From Lampris incognitus (Eukaryota > Chordata > Actinopteri > Lampriformes > Lampridae), in assembly GCF_029633865.1 (NCBI RefSeq), contig NC_079217.1, forward strand, positions 38,208,667 to 38,272,666: a stretch of 64,000 bases of DNA. Direction: 5' to 3'. The first letter of the stretch is position 1. Each line of letters opens with the position of its first letter. Under the pieces are notes generated by a model. It saw nothing but the letters and a program-made list of their open reading frames with translations. It made no database searches and had not been told where the DNA came from. This document shows, piece by piece, positions 49,079 to 59,778 of this stretch. A program made the position numbers and the translations under genes.

Positions 49079-49090
49079 ATATAGTAGTAT
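47058..49090 (-). promoter_or_regulatory. Upstream region of TMEM25
   Basis: Holds the presumed 5' UTR exon(s) and promoter. A GCAC repeat lies just upstream of the start codon (47,078-47,092). A splice-donor-like GAG|GTAATG on the - strand near 47,976 could end a non-coding exon. The stretch 48,020-48,520 is purine-rich (GA/GGAG) with scattered CpG and no repeat family that I recognise. It is followed by TA and CA microsatellites at 48,874-49,076. This is inference from position and composition. Confidence 0.35.
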
Positions 49091-49097
49091 ATATATA
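48874..49097. repeat. (TA)n and (CA)n microsatellite cluster
   Basis: Interrupted TATATA runs and a ~48-base CA run that flank the DD34E Tc1 on its left; the element sits in this TA-rich target. Confidence 0.95.
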
Positions 49098-49314
49098 GAG
49101 TGCATCCGGAAAGTATTCACACCCCTTCACTTTCCCCACATTTTGTTATGTTACAGCCTTATTCCAAAATGGATTAAATTCCTCTTTTTTCTCATCAATC
49201 TACACACAATACCCCATAATGACAAAGCGAAAAAGGTTTTGTAGAAATTTTTGCAAATTAATTAAAAATGAAAAACTGAAATATTGCGTGTACATAAGTA
49301 TTCACACCCTTTAC

Positions 49315-50334
49315 TCAGTACTTGGTTGAGGCACCCTTGGCAGCGATTACAGCCTCAAGTCTTCTTGGGTAGGAAGCTACAAGCTTGGCACACCTATATT
49401 TGGGGTATTTCTCCCATTCTTCTCTGCAGATCCTCTCGAGCTCTGTAAGGTTAGACGGGGAGCGTCGCTGCACAGCTATTTTCAGGTCTTTCCAGAGATG
49501 TTCAATGGGGTTCAAGTCTGGGCTCTGGCTGGGCCACTCAAGGACATTCACAGACTTGTCCCGAAGCCACTCCTTCGTTGTCTTGGCTATGTGCTTAGGG
49601 TCGTTGTCGTGTTGAAAGATACACCTTCGCCCCAGTCTGAGGTCCTGAGCGCTCTGGAGCAGGTTTTCATCAAGGATCTCTCTGTACTTTGCTCCACTCA
49701 TCTTTCCCTCGATCCTGACTAGTCTCCCAGTTCCTGCCGCTGAAAAACATCCCCACAGCATGATGCTGCCACCACCATGCTTCACTGTAGGGATGGTATT
49801 AGCAAGGTGATGAGAGGTGCCTGGTTTCCTCCAGACGTGACGTTTGGCATTCAGGCCAAAGAGTTCAATCTTGGTTTCATCAGACCAGAGAATCTTGTTT
49901 CTCATGGTCTGAGAGTCCTTTAGGTGCTTTCTGGCAAACTCCGAGCGGGCTGTCATGTGCCTTTTACTGAGCAGAGGCTTCCGTCTGGCCACTCTACCAT
50001 AAAGGCCTGATTGGTGGAGTGCTGCAGAGATGGTTGTCCTTCTGGAAGGTTCTCCCATCTCTACAGAGGAACGCTGGAGCTCTGTCAGAGTGACCATTGG
50101 GTTCTTGGTCACCTCCCTGACCAAGGCCCTTCTCCCCCCATTGCTCAGTTTGGCTGGGCGGCCAGCTCTAGGAAGAGTCCTAGTGGATCCAAACTTCTTC
50201 CATTTACGAATGATGGAGACCACTGTGCTCTTCGGGACCTTCAAAGCTGGAGAAAATTTTTTGTACCCTTCCCCAGATCTGTGCCTCGATACAATCCTGT
50301 CTCGGAGGTCCACAGACAATTCCTTTGACTTCAT
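49315..50334 (-). CDS. Tc1 transposase (DD34E), full length
   Basis: 339 residues, the standard Tc1 length, without stop or shift. The N-terminal paired-like helix-turn-helix domains occupy residues ~1-115 (LRDRIVSRHRSGEGYKKFS, GRPAKLS). The catalytic triad is Asp in LWSDETKIELFG, Asp in FQHDNDPKH and Glu in NPIEHLWKDL, with 34 residues between the last two. The glycine-rich box KHGGGSIMLWGCFSAAG is intact, and the protein ends IAAKGASTKY as in related fish elements. The Met chosen (MKSKELS) is the usual Tc1 start. The SINE lies upstream, between this start and the outer terminal repeat, so it may separate the gene from its promoter and lengthen one end. Confidence 0.93.
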   Translation of the reverse strand: MKSKELSVDLRDRIVSRHRSGEGYKKFSPALKVPKSTVVSIIRKWKKFGSTRTLPRAGRPAKLSNGGRRALVREVTKNPMVTLTELQRSSVEMGEPSRRTTISAALHQSGLYGRVARRKPLLSKRHMTARSEFARKHLKDSQTMRNKILWSDETKIELFGLNAKRHVWRKPGTSHHLANTIPTVKHGGGSIMLWGCFSAAGTGRLVRIEGKMSGAKYREILDENLLQSAQDLRLGRRCIFQHDNDPKHIAKTTKEWLRDKSVNVLEWPSQSPDLNPIEHLWKDLKIAVQRRSPSNLTELERICREEWEKYPKYRCAKLVASYPRRLEAVIAAKGASTKY

Positions 50335-50569
50335 GGCTTGGTTTCTGCTCTGACATGCACTGTCAACAGTGGGACCTTATATAGACAGGTGTGTGCCTTT
50401 GCAAATCATGTCCAATCAATTGAATTTACTACCGGTGGACTCCAATCAAGATGTAGAAACATCTCAAGGATGATCAGTGGAAACAGGATGAACCTGAGCT
50501 CAATTTTGAGTGTCATAGCAAAGGGTGTGAATACTTATGTACGTGCAATATTTCAGTTTTTTATTTTTA

Positions 50570-50963
50570 TTTTTTTAAATTTATTTCTGATTTTTCCCTT
50601 TTTTCTCCCAATTTAGTGGCCAATTGATCCCTATTTTAATTCAAACACCCACCCTCGTATTGCATGCGTTCGCCAACTGCATCTCTCCGGCCGGCAGTCT
50701 CGAAGGAAAGCGCCTCCCCACTTTCGTGACAAGGCGAATCCAAGCCGAACCACTGTTTTTCCGACACACACACAGAGACGCATTCACATGACGAACACAA
50801 GCCGACTCCGCCCCCCTCCCGAAGACAGCGTTGCCAATGATTGCTGCTTCATCGAGTCCGGCCATAGTCGGATCTGACGAGACCGGGGCGCGAACCCCAG
50901 TCCCCAGTGGGCAACTGCATCGACACCAAGCCGATGCTTAGACCGCTACGCCACCGCGGACTC
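50570..50963 (-). mobile_element. tRNA-derived SINE inside a Tc1 inverted repeat
   Basis: On the - strand it starts GGAGTCCGCGGTGGCGTAGC (box A region GTGGCGTAGCGGTCTAAGC) with box B-like GGTTCGCGCCCCGG, and ends in AATTGGCCAC...GAGAAAAAAG. A 16-bp duplication CAGTTTTTTATTTTTA flanks it (50,554-50,569 and 50,964-50,979), so it moved recently by LINE machinery. Confidence 0.9.
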
Positions 50964-51141
50964 CAGTTTTTTATTTTTAATACATTTACAAATGTTTCTA
51001 CAAAACCTTTTTCACTATGTCATTATGGGGTATTGTGTGTAGATTGATGAGAGAAAAAAGGAATTTAATCCATTTTGGAATAAGGCTGTAACATAACAAA
51101 ATGTGGGGAAAGTGAAGGGGTGTGAATACTTTCCGGATGCA

Positions 51142-51146
<5 letters not shown>

Positions 51147-51184
<38 letters not shown>

Positions 51185-52310
51185 TAGATAGAGCAATCAC
51201 ACTTCTGGGCCACTCGATTGGCAGGTATAAATGTTAGAACAGTGTGTCGTCCTAAAGAATAGCAAATGGTCTTACATACCAGCATTTAAGTCCTCCTACC
51301 TGCTGTAACCCCCCCCCCCCCAAAAAAAACACACACACACACATCGCTCTATTACGCTCCACTGAAAAAAGTCTGCAGTGCAGCTGTGAAGCCTGGAGCC
51401 ACCACACAATGGAAAGGTGGATGCAGAATGGACACCATGGGGCTCTTTTATGACCAATTTCAAGCCAAATTAAGTATTAATGAATAAGGATTTTATTAGT
51501 CCAAGGGATTAAGACACTGGTTTTTTTTCCCTCCCAATCGTTCTCAAGAATCTATACTGCTATTGCTAAAGGCTCACCTGCCCCCCAGAGACAATTTATT
51601 CTTAGGCTTGAACTTTAGGATATGAGCGATGTATGATTTCGAATAAATGTACAATGGAATCCAGGACTGTTTGAAAACCACTTCAATCAAACGCTTTCTA
51701 ATATTCTTTCACCCTCGTCTTCACACATGCCATTCACCTTTGTGGTTGTTTAGAGAAGAACATTTGGGCTGTGCGTCTAGAAAACTGCCGATGTCCCTCA
51801 GTACTTCAGACATCCCGTGAACAAGGACAAAGCAACAACACGACAGCATACATCTGTACACTCTATATACAGAGAAGAGCAGTTATGTTTTAGCTTTCCT
51901 AAGGACATGACTATATCGGTGCCACAGGGACAATCTATTCACAAGTGTGGCCGCTGTCAGAAGAATACAGACAAATGTCTTTTTTTTCCAACCTCGTCAC
52001 GTAAACCATTCACCGAGGCGAGACTGACATTTTTTTTAAGCAGAAAGCATGTCCATACAGAAATAGTTGACCCACAGAGTTCACAATTTCCCCACCTAAA
52101 ACACTTCTGCGCACAGTTATTACTGAATACAGAGGAATCAATAGTAGTGAGTGAACAAACTTCACACCTTGGCTGTTTCCTCCACGAGAACACGAGGCCT
52201 GTTGTTGCCCAGCACACAGGACACTGTGCAGGCAAATGCACTGCTCCATCCTGAACATCACAAGCCTCAACAGAGACATGCATCAAAAACACACGTCGAG
52301 ACCTTTTAAA
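51147..52310. other. Intergenic region between TMEM25 side repeats and SIK3
   Basis: TA array at 51,145-51,184, C run near 51,308, then unique-looking sequence with no recognised gene; the open frame at 51,817-52,254 shows no conserved motif. Confidence 0.4.
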
Positions 52311-55300
52311 TTATTTCTTTATTTATATATATTCATTTATTCATGTCAGTTTGGTTGGTAATCTTTTTAATCATTGCTGTTGCACTGTAGTATTGTTGTA
52401 CTTAAAACAAATAAAAAAAGGACAAAAATCAACCAAAAAAACAAAAAACAAACAAAAAATTAAAAAAAAATAAAATAAAATAAACCTAAGATGCAGGAGC
52501 GGAGCAGAGAGCCGGCTAACACACGAGCAGGGAGGGAGGGAGGAAGGAATAAAGACAGATTGAAATGGCAGGGTGGGGTGGGGGGTGTCGGGTCTTTCCA
52601 ATCACCCAGAGGACATGTGCAATTTGAAGAAGGTCTCCGACTCCTTTGGTCCCCCCCGCCCCCGACCCCACAGTTTCGTTTAAGTTGTCTCCGCATGAGT
52701 CACTCCACTCCTCATCGTTTTCGCAAATCTCAAAAACGACAGTTTGCTCCCGTTATCTCTTCCATCCCTTTTTTTTTTTTTGCTTTAGGCCTCGGACACC
52801 AAGTGCGGCCTCTACAGACGTGTCAAGGGCTGGAACACGCCCTACGCCGGCAACGGCTTCATGTTCCCTCTGTGTTGAAGCTTCCATTCAAATAGTCCAT
52901 TCCTATGGACGCCTCTTTAAATTCCTCGCGTATGGTTCAGGGAGGCAGGACAAATAAGTTTCCAAGTCAAGGGTCCTCTCGCCTCGTCCCATCTTCTGTT
53001 CCAGGTTTTGGGGAATGGAGGCAGCGGGGGGGTGGGGGGGGCACAACGTAAGGGGAGATAAAGAAAGACAGAGGTGGGTGAGAAGGGTAGGTGAGTAGTT
53101 GTAGTAGTAGTAGTGTCCTCCTTGGCTGCTGTAGTAACAAGGCCAGCAATGGAGGAAGGGCTTACGTCCGTTGTGCGACAGACATCTGAGGCTGAACAGA
53201 GTGGGAAGGGAAGGAGTAAAAGGAAGGAAGAGAACGTGAAGGGGGGGGGGTTGTCCATCTCCACACTCGTCATGTTTATGATATGTAAGCTATTTTACAA
53301 GTTCCGAATCCCTTGTGTTTTATACGTTAAGTCTCTGTAGCACCCGAAATCAACCCCAGATGACAAAGCCCAAAGCCTGACCCCTTATTTAGCCTACCAC
53401 AACTACCCCATCAACAGAAACAGGACCAACATCAACAAGATGACAACAGTCACAACAACATCAATGATTGAAATGATACTTTAAAAAGCAACACAAAATA
53501 ATTACTCTACTCTTATTCAAGTGTCTTGATATAATAATATTAAAACAAATATTTTTACGTCAAGGAAAGAGCACCGTCTTTCTTCTCTCTGTCCTCTTTT
53601 GGCTAGAAATCTCAATATTCAGAGGAAAAAAACAAAAACAAATATTTCAAAGACATCAAAAATACAAATGATAAACAACAGCAATATAAAAGAGCCTCCC
53701 CGGCATCTAAAAATAAAAGTAATAAAAAAAGAAAAGAAAAAAAAAATCGATACACAAATTGCAATAGCGTTCTATACATGGCATCACTGTACAAGGAAAG
53801 GAGCAAATCTCTGGTAAAACTACCCAAAACGCAATATACCATCACTGACAAGGGAGCGGGATAGAGAAGGGAGGTAAAAAAAATAAAGGGGGGTGGGGGG
53901 ATGGAATGGAAGAATGGGGCTAATATGAGATGGCAAGAGAGATGAGAGATGAGAAAAGACACAAGAGGGCAAGTTGGGAAGACGGCTGAAAAAGGACAGA
54001 AAGAAGATTGAACCGAAAGTGCAGAATTACTTAAGTGATCCAAAAAAAATATTGTCTTCCTTGCAACAAAGAGTTGTTTTTCCTTTAATAATAATATTCA
54101 TTATAATAACAATAAAACTTCTTTCATGGAAACAGTAATAGCAATAAGAGTAACAATAAATCATTTCTACATTTTTAATTTTGAAATTTAAAAAAAGAAA
54201 GAAAAGAAAATGAATGCCAGAACAAGGGGGAAGAAAGAAACAAAAAGAAAAAAAGAAATAAAAGAGAGGGCTGGTTTGTCCTGTGCGATGCCACAGCCCT
54301 CCTATTTGGAAGAACCACCTCATTGCCCCTAAAGAGCCTGATCGACAACATCCCCACGCAGCCCAAAGTAACGGGCTGCTCCACTCCGAGGGGCCGCCTC
54401 ATTGGCTCAGAGTACACACTCTGGAATGGTCCACTGAAGGAGAGGAGAGGGGGAGAGGGCAAAACTCAGTGAGATTCACTGTCCCCTCTGCCCGTCCACC
54501 CCCCCCCCCCACACACACACACACACAGACTTCAAGTGAATACTTTGGGTTTGTGGCAGGGGTGTGTATACATTTTTCTTTGTGTGTCTGTAAGTATTTT
54601 ATAATTCTTATTTTTCAAATTTCAATTATCCTGCAAGTTTGACTCAATGAATGCCTCGGCCAATGACACTCATACTTTGTCATTATGTCAACATTTAAGA
54701 GAGGACTAAAAGGACGCGGAGGGCTGAGACTGGGGCAGCAGAGGGCTGTGGTTTGAACGGAAGAGGTGAGCGGAGACAAGGCGAGTTGAGAGAGGGAGGA
54801 AGGGAATCCCAATCGATTGAAATCAGACGGTGGAGTGAAATCAAGAGATAACGACAATCCGGACATCCAGGTGTTGCTGGATGCGCAGAAAAGGCTGGCA
54901 CTTTGACCCTGAAAAAAAAAAAAAAAAACCCTTCCTAATCCCACTCCCACTCAATTGGACTGCCCTCCAGGGGACAGGTGGGGACAGAAAGACGGACATA
55001 GAGCAACCTCTCTGGGCAGACAATGGCGGTTTGGCATGATGCTGCTCAACTCAAGTCAACACAATTCAGGGTGGCTGATATGGACCTCTATACACAGGAT
55101 GTAACCCCTAGGAGAGAAGGAGACAGAGGGAGAGAAAAGGCTGGGGTGAAGGTGTCTAACACGATGATATTCATAATAAGCTATCAGGTTGTGGACTTCA
55201 TTCAAAATGACACACAAGTTCAGGCCGGTTCAGACCTTGTTTTATGCGTTGTGTGCATAAATATATACTTTAAAAATGACTAAGAAAAACACAGTATTTA

Positions 55301-55445
55301 GCCAATATCAAAGTAGTTTCCAGTAGCCTTCATCAGAGAATGTAATGTAACAGTAGCATTAGCCACTGCCAGAACCAGGGATTGATAGTACTATTACCAT
55401 CTTCTGCTACTTGTGTATGACTGGGTGCAATCCTGTCTACCTGTG
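52311..55445 (-). other. sik3: Probable SIK3 3' untranslated region
   Basis: About 3.1 kb after the SIK3 stop codon on the - strand without recognised repeats. AATAAA-type signals on the - strand occur near 52,310-52,335, a plausible 3' end. Long 3' UTRs are normal for SIK3. A C-rich block at 52,650-52,680 and several A/G-rich runs are present. The exact end is inference. Confidence 0.45.
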
Positions 55446-56088
55446 CTAGACCCCTGCCTGCTCCATGCTGTACTGCAGGTCTGGGGGCTTGTAGCTGAGA
55501 AGCATGTCACTGGTGCAGGAAGAGGGGTAGCAGGTTGCTGCATGGAGTTCTCCCTCCACGTCACATACTGCGTGGAGTGACATTCATTGTCATGATACAG
55601 ACTGAAAAATTGACGGAATAGATATGTGGCCCTGTAGTGAGGTTTTTCTAGCGTAATATTAGACAGGCTCAGTTAGAGAGTGCACCCCGCTCACCTGACT
55701 CTTCCCGCTGGTGCAGCTGTTGACTTCCTGTTAGTGATGTCTGACTGAGGATGTCAGACATGCGGGCGGAGCTCAGTGCTTTCCCAGCTAACAGGCTCAT
55801 CCCAGACATCGGCTCCGCCTGGTCCTGAACACAGTGAATAATCATTGTGAGCAAAGACAAACCTGAAAAAGGCTAAAAGCCACTAACATCAACTATACTT
55901 GGACACTAGGCCCAGAATTACACTTACACAGAGCACTTTTCTAGAGGGCTTCAATGTTATCATGTATGAAAACAAGTCTACAAAATGTCACATCTGCCTT
56001 TCTGACATATAGTTTTTCCAACTTCTACACAAAGTGTCTCCACTGACACAGTAAAAAAAAAAAAATCTAACCTGCCTCCTCCTCTCTA

Positions 56089-56119
<31 letters not shown>

Positions 56120-57740
56120 TATATACACTACCGTTCAAAAGTTTGGGATCACATTGAAATGTCCATATTTTTGAAGGAAAAGCACTGTACTTTTCAATGA
56201 AGATAACTTTAAACTAGTCTTAACTTTAAAGAAATACACTCTATACATTGCTAATGTGGTAAATGACTATTCTAGCTGCAAATGTCTGGTTTTTGGTGCA
56301 ATATCTACATAGGTGTATAGAGGCCCATTTCAAGCAACTATCACTCCAGTGTTCTAATGGTACAATGTGTTTGCTCATTGGCTCAGAAGGCTAATTGATG
56401 ATTAGAAAACCCTTGTGCAATCATGTTCACACATCTGAAAACAGTTTAGCTCGTTACAGAAGCTACAAAACTGACCTTCCTTTGAGCAGATTGAGTTTCT
56501 GGAGCATCACATTTGTGGGGTCAATTAAACGCTCAAAATGGCCAGAAAAAGAGAACTTTCATCTGAAACTCGACAGTCTATTCTTGTTCTTAGAAATGAA
56601 GGCTATTCCATGCGAGAAATTGCTAAGAAATTGAAGATTTCCTACACCGGTGTGTACTACTCCCTTCAGAGGACAGCACAAACAGGCTCTAACCAGAGTA
56701 GAAAAAGAAGTGGGAGGCCGCGTTGCACAACTGAGCAAGAAGATAAGTACATTAGAGTCTCTAGTTTGAGAAACAGACGCCTCACAGGTCCCCAACTGGC
56801 ATCTTCATTAAATAGTACCCGCAAAACACCAGTGTCAACATCTACAGTGAAGAGGCGGCTGCGGGATTCTGGGCTTCAGGGCAGAGTGGCAAAGAAAAAG
56901 CCATATCTGAGACTGACCAATAAAAGAAAAAGATTAAGATGGGCAAAAGAACACAGACATTGGACAGAGGAAGACTGGAAAAAAGTGTTGTGGACGGATG
57001 AATCCAAGTTTGAGGTGTTTGGATCACAAAGAAGAACGTTTGTGAGACGCAGAACAAATGAAAAGATGCTGGAAGAATGCCTGACGCCATCTGTTAAGCA
57101 TGGTGGAGGTAATGTGATGGCCTGGGGTTGCTTTGGTGCTGGTAAGGTGGGAGATTTGTACAGGGTAAAAGGGATTCTGAATAAGGAAGGCTATCACTCC
57201 ATTTTGCAACGCCATGCCATACCCAGTGGACAGCGCTTGATTGGAGCCAATTTCATCCTACAACAGGACAATGACCCTAAACACACCTCCAAATTGTGCA
57301 AGAACTATTTAGAGCAGAAGCAGGCAGCTGGTATTCTATCGGTAATGGAGTGGCCAGCGCAGTCACCAGATCTGAACCCCATTGAGCTGTTGTGGGAGCA
57401 GCTTGACCGTATGGTACGCAAGAAGTGCCCATCCAACCAATCCAACTTGTGGGAGCTGCTTCTGGAAGCGTGGGGTGCAATTTCTCCAGATTACCTCAAC
57501 AAATTAACAGCTAGAATGCCAAAGGTCTGCAATGCTGTAATTGCTGCAAATGGAGGATTCTTTGACGAAAGCAAAGTTTGATGTAAAAAAAATCTTATTT
57601 CAAATACAAATCATTATTTCTAACCTTGTCAATGTCTTGACTCTATTTTCTATTCATTTCACAACATATGGTGGTGAATAAGTGTGACTTTTCATGGAAA
57701 ACACAAAATTGTTTGGGTGATCCCAAACTTTTGAACGGTA

Positions 57741-57774
<34 letters not shown>

Positions 57775-59733
57775 TATATATATTTATTTAGTTTAATTTT
57801 TTTTTATTTTCCACCTTCATTTGATAGCGATAGTAGAGAGAGACAGGAAAAGCAAGGGAGAGAGAGGGGATGACATGCAGCAAAGGGCCCGGACCGATTC
57901 GAACCCAGGCCGCTGCAGTAAGGACTCATATCAGCCTTATTTAAGGTACGCGCTCTGCCACTGGGGCTCCCCCACTTTTATGATTTAAATGGATTATTCG
58001 TAATGCATGTGCTCAGTGTGTTTCTTGGTTTCATGAGATATGTGTGATGACTCATGGATTTATATAGTGTTTAACAAATGTAGTTTAATCCTTAATGCTT
58101 ACTAGCTCTGGGAAAGACTGAATGTTCTACCTTACACCATCAGTCTCTCCCTGAAATTTCTCATGACAGAGCATGCTGGCAGGACATGTCTACGGGCAGG
58201 CTACCGGAAAAACGTCACAACCCAATATTTTTTGACATTTCCATGTTTCATGCCATGCATCACAGCGCATCTATGAGGCTCAGATTAAAATTAAAACAAC
58301 TAGCGTTTGCCTTACTCTTCATAGAAAGTGCTTTTCTTAAAAGACTTATTTAGAAGTGACTGTATCCATCTCTTTGGCACTGAAGCTTAAACCTTAAAAC
58401 TGCAGTGTAAGGTTAAGTAATTTCAAAGTTATTTCACATAACGAAGTTGGAGCCTTATTGTAGCATTTTTTTTGTTTCACTATCACATCAGAAATATTAC
58501 GATGTGTTTGTAAAAATGCAGGCCAAACTTAAGTCTCATGACCTTTCAGGAGGTAAGATGCTGTCTGTTTTCAGTGGAAAGAAATTAAACGTTAAGCAGA
58601 GTAAATGGCTATGAACATTGTGTGAACACATTTGTGCAGGATGAGCTGGTGGAAGAATCATCCAGTAAAAGTCTGGAGAAAAAAATGAATTTAAGTAAAC
58701 GATCTAAAACGGCTGTGTTTAAAGCAAAAAATGGAAATTACAGGTGGCGTAAAACCTGCTTTAATATCACAAAATCTAATATTTCCCTGTGAATGCAAAT
58801 CATCATGAAATTTTTACAAATTACAATTGCTCAACCTTAACTCCATTTAAACTAAGCCAGTTGCACTCACATAGGCATCGTCGCAGGTTTGGATCGTGTG
58901 ATGACGCTGTAGCTGCCCACGAGACCTGTAAGTGTCACCGGTGGCACCCCGTGAGTAGCTCACACCATTATGGTCAGGCACATCCATGGCCTGTCCCGAG
59001 GTTCTGCACTCTACATGTTCTGGATCTGAAGTAAAGAGGAAATAGATATTGTGGTTATGTTCATGTTACAATGAAGGACACAAAACGGTTGTCTACACGA
59101 TACAATTTGCTATGATGGCAAATTAATTTAATTGAAAGAAATGGGATAGAACTTGGTTGTTAAGCCATCTCTATCTGGGAAGCCTAGGAATCACAGAGAA
59201 CAGAAGTCTATGTAAGGGACTGAATATTGTGGTTCAATCCAATGTTATGGATGTTACTTTTGTATACTAAAAGCACAACTATGATATCGAGAGTTGCAAT
59301 ATAGGACTATTTATCTCTTGTCTACACAGAGGTAATCGAATTAAACAGCTGAACAGTTTTGCATGTTACAAAATTACTCTAGTCTGCTTAGGTCTAACTG
59401 CCAGTTGGTCTCAACACTCAAATCCTTCTGGAAAATGACCTGAAAGGTGAACACTAGAAGAGCGCACTCAGTAGAGTGCAGATCCCCACCAGGCGTATCT
59501 CCCCTTCTCCAGTGCTCGGACCTAGTGACAGACCAGCCCTTTATTCACCAACCAGGTGGTGCTCACATTTGGGTGAAAAACCAGCTGAAGAATTAGCACT
59601 CAATTGCAGCATAAAACAGGTTTTTTAAAAGGTTCTGACTCACTGCAACTACGAGAGGTCCTTGATCATACATTCATAACTGTGCAACAAATATTATTAG
59701 GCTGACAGGCCCAGTAGTATGTGAGATTACAGC

Positions 59734-59778
<45 letters not shown>

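Larger units (their letters stand above)
49098..51144 (-). mobile_element. Tc1 element, DD34E type, with a SINE in its right inverted repeat
   Basis: TA flanks at 49,096-49,097 and 51,145-51,146, with ends of the AGTGCATCCGGAAAGTATTC type. Long inverted repeats (~210 bp) lie at 49,098-49,310 and 50,525-51,144, the second enlarged by a SINE (50,570-50,963 plus one 16-bp duplication). Without the SINE the element is about 1,637 bp, normal for Tc1. It encodes a full transposase. A further copy of the same family begins at 63,910. Confidence 0.95.

Noticed and set aside
50850-50963. tRNA gene
   Set aside because: Box A and B are present, but the sequence is the head of a SINE with a target duplication. 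The same applies to the heads at 24,980, 42,890 and 57,930.
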